Source of the DNA: Aurelia coerulea
Lineage: Eukaryota > Cnidaria > Scyphozoa > Semaeostomeae > Ulmaridae
Assembly: GCA_039566865.1 (NCBI GenBank)
Contig: CM076948.1
Location: 14,519,001-14,583,000, forward strand
DNA length: 64,000 nucleotides
Direction of reading: 5' to 3'
Below are positions 1-11,000 of the stretch, in pieces. The number at the start of each line of letters is the position of its first letter. The first letter of the stretch is position 1. The notes below the pieces were generated by a model that was not told the DNA's origin, did no database searches, and saw only the letters and a program-made list of their open reading frames with translations. Made by a program: the position numbers and the translations under genes.

Positions 1-1333
1 TGGAATCACAAAAGTTGTTCAGGTGCCTTTCTTTAATCTTTTTTCTCAGCTATAAACTTCCCTTAGGGCTCTTGATTTAGTGTTGCAGCTACCATTCTTT
101 GAAGCTTTACTAAAGTTATAGTTTTCTTTCTAATGTCAATATAAGATCTACAGCATTCGACTAAATTCTTCAAAGGAAGTGTCTCTGCTCTTAGAGAAGA
201 CACAAATTTTTTCATGAAAAATGTCGCTTATAGTATTTTAGTTGCTACATGATACAGTTACAAGAATTTTGCAGTTAGCTTTCATCAAACCTTTTTCCCG
301 GCAATTAACTTCCCTTAGAGCTGTGATTTATTGTTAAAACTACCATTCTTTTGAACTTTACTGAAGCCATTAGTTTCTTTTTAAGGCTCATTTTAGCTTT
401 TTTGCATTGGTCTAAAATCTTCTAATGTACCCCTTTTCTCTAAAAAAATGGTTTTTGAAAACAATAAATATCAAAATTGCTATTCTAATTGCTCTAATTT
501 CGAGTATAAGAAGTGGTTCAAATACCGATCATGAAAACTTTTCCTCAGCTATTAAACTCTTTCAGAGCTCGGTATCACTGTTGCTTTTACTTATTTGTGA
601 TATATTACCACAACATTTAGTTTCTACTTAAGAAATGTCTTTGTGATAATGCATTTGAAAGAAATATTCAATCGAAATCTCCATTAATAAGTAAAAAACA
701 ATTTGTGCATAAAAAATGTAAATTAAAGTTTTTTATTTCCTACATTTTAGAATCACAGGAGTTGTTCAGGTGCCTTTCTTTAATCCTTTTCTCAGCTATT
801 AACTTCACTTAGAGCTCTGATTTAGTGTTGCAGCTACCATTCTTCGAAGCTTTACTAAAGTTATAGTTTTCTTTCTAATGTCAATATAAATAATAATAAT
901 AATAATAATAATCGAATGTTTTAACAGGATAACCTATCAGTACAATATATACTGTTATCATTAGGGTCCTGATACTTAATAAATTAATGGTAAAAGATCT
1001 AAAAACTAATTACAAGAGTCCAATACAGTCCAATCCAAAGATGAAATAATTTTACATCAAATAAAATGAGTTTCTAAAAATCGTCTAAAAAGAATTCTAG
1101 ATTCTAGATAAGATCTACAACATTCGACTAAATTCTTCAAAGGAAGTGTCTCTTCTCTTAGATAAGACACACATTTTTACATGAAAAATGTCACTTATAG
1201 TATCTTAGTTGCTTCATTATAGAGTTACAAGAATTTTGCAGTTAGCTTTCATCAAACCTTTTTCCCGGCAATTAACTTCCCTTAGAGCTGTGATTTAGTG
1301 TTAAACCTACCATTCTTTGGAACTTTACTAAAG
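1..1333 (+). repeat. Satellite of about 750-bp units, left block
   Basis: AT-rich tandem satellite. Landmarks such as CAATTAACTTCCCTTAGAGC recur every 745-750 bp where nothing interrupts (compare 54119 with 54864, and 62781 with 63530). Each unit looks like a diverged half-dimer: 'attaacttc(c/a)cttagagct(g/c)tgatttagtgtt...accattctt..gaa..tttactaaag' occurs twice per unit with different flanks. Open frames of 60-68 codons recur in successive copies (for example 425-631) only because the satellite is conserved. They have no recognisable domain and I do not call them genes. This block is interrupted at 888-1108 and ends where the element at 1334 begins. Confidence 0.85.
888..1108 (-). mobile_element. 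Short retroelement 3' fragment with (ATT)n tail
   Basis: An insertion into a satellite unit: satellite reads to 'gtcaatata' and resumes at 'agatctac'. The inserted DNA begins with (AAT)n at about 890-913 and continues about 190 bp. Read on the minus strand it ends 'ggttatcctgtt' plus (ATT)n. A related segment ending 'ggttatcctgta' next to an ATT-rich tract lies at 26990-27065, so this is probably the 3' end of a dispersed LINE or SINE. It has no coding capacity. Assignment to a family is not possible from this fragment. Confidence 0.5.
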
Positions 1334-1478
1334 TGTGAGATTAACGCCCCAAGCCCGAATCTCAGGGTAGATCCCAGTCCCCTGGTTTGATAAAGGAATC
1401 TCACTCATACGTCAAACTGTTTCCGCTATCCCGTCAGTTGGTCTCGTATATGGTTCAAGACAGTCATCAAAGTTTCTT
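1334..1478 (+). repeat. A1 direct repeat of split-repeat element 1
   Basis: 145 bp repeated at 4751-4895. It begins TGTGAGATTAACGCCCC and ends 'catcaaagtttctt', after which the two copies diverge completely. A short inverted pair GAGATT (1337-1342) and AATCTC (1358-1363) near the left end could form a hairpin. Confidence 0.85.
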
Positions 1479-4206
1479 GTGGTACTGAAGATTTTTGCTG
1501 TATACTGGCTTCTAGTAACGAGATGTCGACTACTGTTTAACCGAACCATCGCACAGATAAAAGATTTGCCCGTTCAATTCGTGCACAGACACTAGAAGGA
1601 TCTATCAAGATCAGAATTACTTGGCAAATCAACAAGCCAGCCAATCAATGTGTGTATGACAATTAGCAAACGAAAGAGTAAACATCGGAATGGTGCATTT
1701 ATAGCCCATTTGATATGCTTGCTGCCGATAATGAATCAATAAATTCTGAATCTGAACCACAAGCAGCAAAGCTGGACAATCGCCCGAGTTGGCAACAACA
1801 TTCTTGATGCCCACCTACCCTTACCGCAGACGTCAAACAAAGGGAATTCGCCAGTCAAATTGAGCCTAGAAGTCGTGCAAAATCGAATGACAAAAGCTTT
1901 CTCTTCAAAGCGAAGGAACACGTGAACCCAAGCATCCCCGCCCCAAGCAGATCCAGTTGCCACCCCCCTCACACAGAGCCTGAAACAGCCATGTAAGCCA
2001 CAACAGCCACTGCAGTTCCATTTGTCCTTTAACCAAGGTAACATTCCTTCTTTATTTCAGTTGCCTCGTCGCCCATTGCCTCGTTGCTCATTATTGCACT
2101 TTCCCGACGTTACGCCTAAAAGATTTATATCGAATTGATCACCTCTCTGTATTCATCAGCAAAATAAAACAATGTATAAAAGCCTGAACATTTTTTATAT
2201 GGCGAGCAAGGAGACATAGATATGAGTTCTTGTATGGTGCATTCTTTAACCCTTTCTCGGCCCCCCCCCCTTTCTTGGCTCCTCGATTTTTTGCACACCT
2301 AGAATACCCTTGCTTGGCTAAGCCACATCAACAAATTTCAGGCGTGACATACTGTGTCAGCACTGTGAGGGTCCCAATAGCTTAGGCCTCACGAGTAGGC
2401 CTGCAACTCAAATGTCATGTGTCTGATCACTTTGTGGCACACAGCGTAAATCAAAGCTACAAGACGGGAACACCATCCCTCCCAGGGCACCATATTTTTT
2501 TCAAGGCAACTAATTCACCAGCAACCCCCCCCCTTCTCTATTGCCAGTAACCCCCCTCTTATTTCTCAGGTAAAAAACGCCTACCCCATTATTGCGTCAA
2601 TATTTAGTTGCCTGTTCTTTATCAATCACCAGATTCGTGTTTATCTGTGTTTTTATGAGGGTCATTGAAGCCCGGAATCTTTTCAAATATTGCAGATAAT
2701 TGTCCGTCTTCGTCCATGCGGAGTGGTGCCACATTATTAAAAAAACACATCATTAAATTTACTCCCATGGTGACCGAACTGTCTTCACCAAAGGGTTTAG
2801 ATGCGCTCTCTCTCTGCAGTTTCCGTGTATTTCAAAACCTGGAATTTTCGGTTTTCATTTGCGTCTAGCTTTACTCACGGCTAAATTAAACCATGACTAT
2901 GATTTACGTAAGAGCACATCCGGCGATACATAATATGGTTTCATACCTCTCCAGCAAATACAAAATAGTTGAATACATTTATTTATTATTCATTTAGTTA
3001 TAATTATCATATTATCATTCGATATTCCTATTTATTACCTAAATGTTTCGATTTTATTACCATTTAATTTTGTTATTTAATTGTGTTGTTGGTCAGGGAC
3101 CCGCCGTTGTTCTTCTGCGCCTTCCGCGAGGTTCTTATTGAGCGTTTTACACAGTCATCCGGATACATACACCCCTATGGTTATGAAACACAACTGCAAG
3201 GTCATGGTCTGTACCATGGGTCTACGCCCACCCCTGTCTCCCCTCCAGTCTCGTTTTGTAATGCAAATAAGAAATCCTTGATAGATCACCCTGATGGGCA
3301 GAATACTTTCATACCTGGAAGGAAAGTTATCAGATCGTTGAGCCTTTAACTATCCCACCAACTGCTCATTTTCACTGCTGTTTCAAGGGATGTCGGCTTT
3401 GGTTCCCTCAACAACAATCAATGGGTGTGTGCACCTGTATGTGAACGAACTGAAATCGATCCACTGGAAGGAAATTTCCTTGTCTGAGTCCGTGTTGCTT
3501 GTGGAAAAATGATTTTAAATAAATTATAGGGCAAACGTTCAAACCTATAACCGCAACAAACACACGTAACCTGTGAAACGATAAATGCAACTCAAGGAGC
3601 AACAACCAAAATGAACTCCTGACTAGTGAAAAGCTGTTATACATTCTGCAAGAGAAAACGACTTACTCAACAACCCTGAAGAAAAACAAAATAATAACTT
3701 GTAGCTACAGTAAAGAGCAACGTGTAATAACCAAAACGCGTTTTGATCGCACATTCGTCGGTTCGGCTTGTGCGAAGAACAATCTTGTACCCCCTCTCAG
3801 CGGTAACCTCAGCTTGGACATTTGGTCAGCCCAATCTTGAAAATCATCAGAAATCATGGCCGTCTTGCGAAGATCACTCTCCATTCCTGACAATCACAGA
3901 TTCAAAATCACAAGCATATACCGGGAGTCGTCAATGTCATAGCTGATTGCAAGATAAAATAAGACAATTTCTTCAACACATTCTTCAAACTGAAGCCTGT
4001 GGCCAGTTAGGATCTAATAGAAGTTTCAAACGAGACTTGGGAACTTTAGAGCTGACCAAGTCGCGTCCAGGATGTTTGTTTTGTTTTGATAACTTAACTT
4101 GTTTTGTTTTTATAACAATAACTTGAGCTCGACCTACATTAGGCCCCCCCCCCCCCACCAGCACCAGGTTCCGTTGAGCTTTGGGGCGTATCTTGGCGTA
4201 TCTTGG
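1479..4206. other. Internal region of split-repeat element 1, no gene recognised
   Basis: 2.7 kb between A1 and B1. Only short open frames (under about 105 codons) are present on either strand and none shows a reverse transcriptase, RNase H, recombinase or zinc-finger motif. It holds several poly(C) or poly(G) tracts (about 2263, 2525, 4142) and a short direct repeat 'cgtatcttgg' at about 4188-4205 just before B1. Origin unknown; it may be captured genomic DNA. Confidence 0.5.
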
Positions 4207-4750
4207 CGGTTAGGCCACCAAATATGGTGGCGAAAATTTACAATTTATCAGTCCTTAGGCCCGATATATAACCATATCATCTAGTTTAGGCCTAAGTCTA
4301 TATTATTTGTAGTGTAGTTCTTGTGGCTCATTATGAGTCGCCATCTTCAAAGCTTATGTTTACGAAAAGAGGCATGTCTGGTACCCTCGCTGTTGGGACA
4401 GAGGACCTGAGGGCAGGAAAAATCCCTGCAGCTGGCCTCACAAGTACCCACTACGGGGGACCAAGAAAGATGCAAAGAAAAAAATCAAAGGAAAAAGAAA
4501 AAGAAAAATAACACAATCAGCTGGGGCAACTGATACCTCAGGTACTTCATGGCAGGACAAAATGTACCTCCTATGCTGACCTAGGGGATCTTAAAGTTTC
4601 TTAATTGTTTACATATCGAATGCCAGATGCGACCCCAAAAGCTGCCAAACTGTGTCTCTTTTCTTAGTCCTATCTTCAGGTTCGGTGCAAAGGGGGTTCC
4701 GAAATGGTCTCAGGGCGGTAGGGGAGTTAATCTGCCGTTTACGGAGTAAA
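4207..4750 (+). repeat. B1 direct repeat of split-repeat element 1
   Basis: 544 bp, repeated at 5013-5556 with at least one substitution (aaccatatc versus aaccttatc). It starts 'cggttaggccacc', containing the hairpin GCCACCA-aata-TGGTGGC, and ends 'gtttacggagtaaa' directly against A2. Both copies contain the same 62-codon frame (4323-4511 and 5129-5317) with a Lys/Glu-rich tail. Its conservation is explained by the repeat, so it is not called as a gene. Confidence 0.85.
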
Positions 4751-4895
4751 TGTGAGATTAACGCCCCAAGCCCGAATCTCAGGGTAGATCCCAGTCCCCT
4801 GGTTTGATAAAGGAATCTCACTCATACGTCAAACTGTTTCCGCTATCCCGTCAGTTGGTCTCGTATATGGTTCAAGACAGTCATCAAAGTTTCTT
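4751..4895 (+). repeat. A2 direct repeat of split-repeat element 1
   Basis: Second 145-bp A copy, abutting B1 with no intervening base. The B1/A2 boundary reproduces the circle junction expected for this class. Confidence 0.85.
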
Positions 4896-5012
4896 CCTCC
4901 CACCCTCCCTTACATATTAGGTTTCTAGTACACCCAATAATTCCCGTAGTCCCTTCTCTCGGGTCGTTCTGGCCAAAAGACCTAGCAATAGTGTCCAATA
5001 GTCTCTGGTCGT
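4896..5012 (+). other. Spacer between A2 and B2 of element 1
   Basis: 117 bp found only once, matching neither end of the internal region. The second split-repeat element (58697-60073) also has a spacer in this position, of 206 bp, so it may be a normal part of this architecture. Confidence 0.55.
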
Positions 5013-5556
5013 CGGTTAGGCCACCAAATATGGTGGCGAAAATTTACAATTTATCAGTCCTTAGGCCCGATATATAACCTTATCATCTAGTTTAGGCCTA
5101 AGTCTATATTATTTGTAGTGTAGTTCTTGTGGCTCATTATGAGTCGCCATCTTCAAAGCTTATGTTTACGAAAAGAGGCATGTCTGGTACCCTCGCTGTT
5201 GGGACAGAGGACCTGAGGGCAGGAAAAATCCCTGCAGCTGGCCTCACAAGTACCCACTACGGGGGACCAAGAAAGATGCAAAGAAAAAAATCAAAGGAAA
5301 AAGAAAAAGAAAAATAACACAATCAGCTGGGGCAACTGATACCTCAGGTACTTCATGGCAGGACAAAATGTACCTCCTATGCTGACCTAGGGGATCTTAA
5401 AGTTTCTTAATTGTTTACATATCGAATGCCAGATGCGACCCCAAAAGCTGCCAAACTGTGTCTCTTTTCTTAGTCCTATCTTCAGGTTCGGTGCAAAGGG
5501 GGTTCCGAAATGGTCTCAGGGCGGTAGGGGAGTTAATCTGCCGTTTACGGAGTAAA
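5013..5556 (+). repeat. B2 direct repeat, right end of split-repeat element 1
   Basis: Second copy of the 544-bp B repeat. Satellite resumes immediately after '...ggagtaaa' with 'ctatcagtttctttttaagg', which matches 'ccattagtttctttttaagg' of other satellite units. Confidence 0.85.
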
Positions 5557-6228
5557 CTATCAGTTTCTTTTTAAGGCTCATTTCAGCTTTATTGCATTTG
5601 TCTAAAATCTTCTAATGAACCCCCTATGCTCTAAAAAAATTGTTTTTGAAAACAAAAAATATCAAGATTGCTATTCTAGTTGCTCTAATTTCGAGTATAA
5701 GAAGTGCTTCAAATAGCGATCTTAAAAACTTTTCCTCAGCTATTAAACTCTTTCAGAGCTCGGTATTACTGTTGCTTTTACTTAATTGTGATATATTACC
5801 ACAACATTTAGTTTCTACTTAAGAAATGTCTTTGTGATAATGCATTTGAAAGAAATATTCAATCGAAATCTCCATTGATAAGGAAAACACAATTTGCGCA
5901 TAAAAAATTTAAATTAAAGTACTTTATTTCCTACATTTTAGAATTACAGGAGTTGTTTAGGAGCCTTTCTTTAATCCTTTTTCTCAGCTATTAACTTCAC
6001 TTAGAACTCTGATTTAGTGTTGCAGCTACCATTCTTCGAAGCTTTACTAAAGTTATAGTTTTCTTTCTAATGCCAATATAAGATCTACAGCATTCGACTA
6101 AATTATTCAAAGGAAGTGTGTCTGCTCTTAGATAAGACACCAATTTTTACATAAAAAATGCCACTTATACTTTTTTAGTTGCTACATTATAGAGTTACAA
6201 GAGTGTTGCAGTTAGCTTTCATCATACC
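5557..6228 (+). repeat. Satellite block between element 1 and the giant foldback
   Basis: Most of one 750-bp satellite unit in the same orientation as the left block. It ends 'gctttcatcatacc', and the 6-bp target duplicate TTTCTC follows. Confidence 0.85.
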
Positions 6229-6234
6229 TTTCTC
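6229..6234 (+). repeat. Left target-site duplicate (TTTCTC) of the giant foldback
   Basis: TTTCTC directly precedes the left terminus and is repeated at 54109-54114 after the right terminus. Removing the element and one copy gives 'acctttctctcatcaattaac'. The paralogous empty satellite unit at 54851-54870 reads 'acctttctctcagcaattaa'. A 7-bp duplication (TTTCTCT) is an alternative reading. Confidence 0.85.
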
Positions 6235-6292
6235 TATGATGGAATATTCGGTTCTTTATTTTTTTAGTGATTTTCTAGCTCGATTTCATTTT

Positions 6293-6684
6293 TCGAGCTC
6301 GATTTCTTCAATACTCTCATCGGATCCGATTTTGAAATATCATCGGATCCGTTGCAAAATGATCGGATCCGATTATATATTCTCTATGCAAAACATCTAT
6401 ATTCATCAACAATGGGGCTATATATTTATAATATTCATCTAAAAGGTATTGGATTTCAATTGCAATAATTTTGGCATAAAACATTTAAATCATTTTTATA
6501 AATCATTTAAATGAAAATTATCGGGTCCGATTTCTATAAATAGACAGCAAGAAAATCGGGCCCCATTTTTTATCGGATCCGATATTTCTTCGGGTCCCAT
6601 AAATTGTCGGATCCGATATTTTATCGCATCCCATAAAAAATAGGGCCCGATAAAAAATGGGGCCCTATAAAATATCGGGCTCGA
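6293..6684. promoter_or_regulatory. Subterminal cluster of TCGnnnnCGA palindromes, left tip
   Basis: About eleven 10-bp sites close to TCG-NNNN-CGA lie within 400 bp of the left terminus. Exact TCGGATCCGA is at 6320, 6363, 6573 and 6607. Variants include TCGAGCTCGA (6293), TCGGATCCGT (6343), TCGGGTCCGA (6521), TCGGGCCCCA (6556), TAGGGCCCGA (6641) and TCGGGCTCGA (6675). Subterminal clusters of short sites are known transposase-binding regions in hAT and CACTA elements. A binding role here is inference. Confidence 0.6.
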
Positions 6685-6749
6685 TTTACCGCAAGCGATG
6701 AATTGGATTTTGCCGCGCGGCGGCTTCTACTATTAAACTATGTTGGTAT

Positions 6750-6894
6750 GACGGGGGTTCCCGTTTTCCGAAAGACGCATTCATGATCCTCTTAATTTTC
6801 ATCTTCTGAGTCTTCAGACGGGGGTTTCGTCAAGCCGTTTGTTTCACTTGATGTGAATCAAGTCCTCTTTATTTCATTGCCATTGACGGGGGTT
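6750..6894 (+). repeat. Three GACGGGGGTT motifs at 67-68-bp spacing
   Basis: GACGGGGGTT occurs at 6750, 6817 and 6885. The right arm keeps all three (about 53430, 53510 and 53570, complement), one altered to GACAGGGGTT. The sequence between them is not obviously repeated. Function unknown. Confidence 0.5.
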
Positions 6895-7188
6895 GCTCAA
6901 GCTCAAACGCAATTCTCTCTACTTTATCTGGCCAGAAATGAGTGCCATCAACGACTCAAAGAGAATAAGGCAAATAACAAATACAAAGTTGTTGTTTCTC
7001 ATGCATCGTCATTTCTTCGTATTGATAATCTACATATTATTACCAACAGGTATCTACATACCGTCTTCTTACAAGCGTACAGTATCTTCTTTTTAATAAC
7101 AACATTAAAAACAGTAAAAACCAGTATTACTCGGCAAAGTAGTATCCATACACGCAATATCATCAGAGAATCACATTTACAAAATTAA
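6853..7188 (+). CDS. Hypothetical 111-codon frame in the left arm tip
   Basis: Open frame of 111 codons starting MNQVLFISLPLTGVAQ. The counterpart at 53138-53473 in the other arm is also intact and of the same length. Comparing the two by eye gives 8 replacement and about 5 silent differences, which neither proves nor excludes selection. There is a hydrophobic stretch (FLQAYSIFFLIT) but no convincing signal peptide and no domain I recognise. Part of it overlaps the GACGGGGGTT motifs. The frame may simply have survived by chance in a repeated arm. Confidence 0.15.
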   Translation: MNQVLFISLPLTGVAQAQTQFSLLYLARNECHQRLKENKANNKYKVVVSHASSFLRIDNLHIITNRYLHTVFLQAYSIFFLITTLKTVKTSITRQSSIHTRNIIRESHLQN

Positions 7189-8018
7189 AGAATTTTATTT
7201 CAACAATTAAACTAAAAATCTACTTTTCTAACCTTCAAATATTGCAGGGTGAATTTAGTGGAAAGCCTGAGCGCCTCGTCAAGGCATCACCCTCGCCCAG
7301 GTTTTCCTTTTTATAGGCTCTCCTTGGAGTAAAAAGTTTGTTTTTGCAGACAGTTTACATGCAGGGAATGTGAAATAGAATGATCATTACGGACCCTTCT
7401 ATAAAGCACCTACACTCTTTTTATAAAAGAATATTGCTTGTATGAAGATTAAGGCTCAGACTCATCCAAACCTTAAGAAAATGATAAAAATATTGCTCAG
7501 CCTCAGCTCCTATATTTGTGTCTCATTTTTCAACCGTTGCCTGTTTTGCGATGTTGATAAGCGAGAATTGCGCGAGAGACGCATCTCATTTTTTCAAAAG
7601 AAATGTTTCAAACTTTATAATAGTTAAGAACATTTTTATTGTTATAAATGCTTAATTTTTTCTGTCCTTTGACGATTTCCTCCTAATTACATGCCATTTC
7701 TTTTAACTTTGTTCCCCTGCAACCATAACAGATTCGAAAGAATAATTTAAGAATATGTTAACAAATATTCCTTAAGAATATGGAGGCTGGACAAAATATA
7801 TAGTATTCTTATCAAAAGAGCATAAGCCAGAATAGAAGTGTCACTGCGTTCTTCGAAAACTGATTTTCTAAAAGGAGATCATACGCCAACAAGAAAAGGA
7901 AACCCATATTCTCTTTGCAATTAAAAGAAAATGGAAAAGCATAACTTGATGACAATTATGGAAAATGTAAAAACAAAGAAATTGAAAATACACATTTAAA
8001 ATTCACTTATCAAGCTAA
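7189..8018. other. Outer unique part of the left arm, nothing coding recognised
   Basis: 830 bp shared with about 52312-53137 (complement). A 61-codon frame at 7442-7627 is conserved in the other arm (52699-52884) with one change. It has no recognisable domain. The stretch 7244-7340 contains 'ctttttataggctc', a possible TATA-like element, but no start site can be assigned. Confidence 0.4.
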
Positions 8019-11000
8019 GTCCTAAAACCTAGGAAAGTTGAGAAAAAGCAGAAAAATTATGAAGGCCCCTCTTCTCCCTCCAAGCATTGCGTTCTATACC
8101 AAACAATGAAAATGGGCTGTCTTTACCCGTTAGAGAACGCAATCCATAGGAAAGAAATTAGGGGCTCACACTCTATCCTTAACCTGAGTCCTAAAACCTG
8201 GGAAAGTTGAGAAAAAGCAGAAAAATTATGCATGGCCCCTCTTCTCCCTCCAAGCATTGCGTTCTATACCAAACAATGAAAATGGGCAGTCTTTACCCGT
8301 TAGAGAACGCAATCCATAGGAAAGAAATTAGGGGCTCATACTCTATCCTTAACCTGAGTCCTAAAACCTGGGAAAGTTGAGAAAAAGCAGAAAAATTATG
8401 AAGGCCCCTCTTCTCCCTCCAAGCATTGCGTTCTATACCAAACAATGAAAATGGGCTGTCTTTACCCGTTAGAGAACGCAATCCATAGGAAAGAAATTAG
8501 GGGCTCATACTCTATCCTTAACCTGAGTCCTAAAACCTGGGAAAGTTGAAAAAAAGCAGAAAAATTATGCATGGCCCCTCTTCTCCCTCCAAGCATTGCG
8601 TTCTATACCAAACAATGAAAATGGGCTGTCTTTACCCGTTAGAGAACGCAATCCATAGGAAAGAAATTAGGGGCTCATACTCTATCCTTAACCTGAGTCC
8701 TAAAACCTGGGAAAGTTGAGAAAAAGCAGAGAAATTATGCATGGCCCCTCTTCTCTCTCCAAGCATTGCGTTCTATACCAAACAATGAAAATGGGTTGTC
8801 TTTACCCGTTAGAGAACGCAATCCATAGGAAAGAAATTAGGGGCTCATACTCTATCCTTAACCTGAGTCCTAAAACCTGGGAAAGTTGAGAAAAAGCAGA
8901 AAAATTATGCATGGCCCCTCTTCTCCCTCCAAGCATTGCGTTCTATACCAAACAATGAAAATGGGTTGTCTTTACCCGTTAGAGAACGCAATCCATAGGA
9001 AAGAAATTAGGGGCTCATACTCTATCCTTAACCTGAGTCCTAAAACCTGGGAAAATTGAGAAAAAGCAGAAAAATTATGCATGGCCCCTCTTCTCCCTCC
9101 AAGCATTGCGTTCTATACCAAACAATGAAAATGGGCTGTCTTTACCCGTTAGAGAACGCAATCCATAGGAAAGAAATTAGGGGCTCATACTCTATCCTTA
9201 ACCTGAGTCCTAAAACCTGGGAAAGTTGAGAAAAAGCAGAAAAATTATGCATGGCCCCTCTTCTCCCTCCAAGCATTGCGTTCTATACCAAACAATGAAA
9301 ATGGGCTGTCTTTACCCGTTAGAGAACGCAATCCATAGGAAAGAAATTAGGGGCTCATACTCTATCCTTAACCTGAGTCCTAAAACCTGGGAAAGTTGAG
9401 AAAAAGCAGAAAAATTATGCATGGCCCCTCTTCTCCCTCCAAGCATTGCGTTCTATACCAAACAATGAAAATGGGCTGTCTTTACCCGTTAGAGAACGCA
9501 ATCCATAGGAAAGAAATTAGGGGCTCATACTCTATCCTTAACCTGAGTCCTAAAACCTGGGAAAGTTGAGAAAAAGCAGAAAAATTATGCATGGCCCCTC
9601 TTCTCCCTCCAAGCATTGCGTTCTATACCAAACAATGAAAATGGGCTGTCTTTACCCGTTAGAGAACGCAATCCATAGGAAAGAAATTAGGGGCTCATAC
9701 TCTATCCTTAACCTGAGTCCTAAAACCTGGGAAAGTTGAGAAAAAGCAGAGAAATTATGCATGGCCCCTCTTCTCTCTCCAAGCATTGCGTTCTATACCA
9801 AACAATGAAAATGGGTTGTCTTTACCCGTTAGAGAACGCAATCCATAGGAAAGAAATTAGGGGCTCATACTCTATCCTTAACCTGAGTCCTAAAACCTGG
9901 GAAAATTGAGAAAAAGCAGATAAATTATGCATGGCCCCTCTTCTCCCTCCAAGCATTGCGTTCTATACCAAACAATGAAAATGGGCTGTCTTTACCCGTC
10001 AGAGAACGCAATCCATAGGAAAGAAATTAGGGGCTCATACTCTATCCTTAACCTGAGTCCTAAAACCTGGGAAAATTGAGAAAAAGCAGAAAAATTATGC
10101 ATGGCCCCTCTTCTCCCTCCAAGCATTGCGTTCTATACCAAACAATGAAAATGGGCTGTCTTTACCCGTTAGAGAACGCAATCCATAGGAAAGAAATTAG
10201 GGGCTCATACTCTATCCTTAACCTGAGTCCTAAAACCTGGGAAAGTCGAGAAAAAGCAGAAAAATTATGCATGGCCCCTCTTCTCCCTCCAAGCATTGCG
10301 TTCTATACCAAACAATGAAAATGGGCTGTCTTTACCCGTTAGAGAACGCAATCCATAGGAAAGAAATTAGGGGCTCATACTCTATCCTTAACCTGAGTCC
10401 TAAAACCTGGGAAAGTTGAGAAAAAGCAGAAAAATTATGCATGGCCCCTCTTCTCCCTCCAAGCATTGCGTTCTATACCAAACAATGAAAATGGGCAGTC
10501 TTTACCCGTTAGAGAACGCAATCCATAGGGAAGAAATTAGGGGCTCATACTCTATCCTTAACCTGAGTCCTAAAACCTGGGAAAGTTGAGAAAAAGCAGA
10601 AAAATTATGCATGGCCCCTCTTCTCCCTCCAAGCATTGCGTTCTATACCAAACAATGAAAATGGGCTGTCTTTACCCGTTAGAGAACGCAATCCATAGGA
10701 AAGAAATTAGGGGCTCATACTCTATCCTTAACCTGAGTCCTAAAACCTGGGAAAGTTGAGAAAAAGCAGAGAAATTATGCATGGCCCCTCTTCTCTCTCC
10801 AAGCATTGCGTTCTATACCAAACAATGAAAATGGGTTGTCTTTACCCGTTAGAGAACGCAATCCATAGGAAAGAAATTAGGGGCTCATACTCTATACTTA
10901 ACCTGAGTCCTAAAACCTGGGAAAATTGAGAAAAAAGAGATAAATTATGCATGGCCCCTCTTCTCCCTCCAAGCATTGCGTTCTATACCAAACAATGAAA

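Larger units (their letters stand above)
1334..5556 (+). mobile_element. Non-autonomous split-direct-repeat (Ngaro/PAT-like) element 1
   Basis: A 4.2-kb insertion in the satellite with repeat order A1 (1334-1478), internal 2.7 kb, B1 (4207-4750), A2 (4751-4895), 117-bp spacer, B2 (5013-5556). The internal B1/A2 junction (ggagtaaa|tgtgagatt) equals the element's right end joined to its left end. That is the arrangement of split direct repeats in Ngaro/PAT-type tyrosine-recombinase retrotransposons, which replicate through a circle. The flanks rejoin as satellite (ctttactaaag|ctatcagttt) with no target duplication, as expected for recombinase-mediated rather than integrase-mediated insertion. 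No gag, RT, RNase H or tyrosine recombinase frame is visible, so it would need proteins in trans. B1 and B2 are almost identical, suggesting recent insertion. Alternative: a tandem dimer of a T-X-D unit whose first copy gained 2.7 kb. Confidence 0.65.

Noticed and set aside
425..631. Recurring 60-68-codon frame (MYPFSLKKWFLKTINIKIAI) in the satellite as a small membrane-protein gene family
   Set aside because: It lies within the tandem satellite, copies differ in start and carry breaks, and nothing beyond repetition suggests coding.
4323..4511. Identical 62-codon frames at 4323 and 5129 as a duplicated gene
   Set aside because: They lie wholly inside the B repeats, whose whole 544 bp is conserved. 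There is no domain, only a Lys/Glu-rich tail.
1334..5556. Ordinary LTR retrotransposon starting with TG
   Set aside because: The repeated segments occur in the order A-B-A-B with B1 and A2 fused, there is no CA end and no 4-6-bp duplication. This fits split direct repeats better.
10076..10318. 80-codon frames recurring in the 170-bp arrays (also near 42370, 46449, 48829, 50523)
   Set aside because: They arise from one rare monomer variant plus its neighbour. 170 is not a multiple of three and no domain or start context supports translation.
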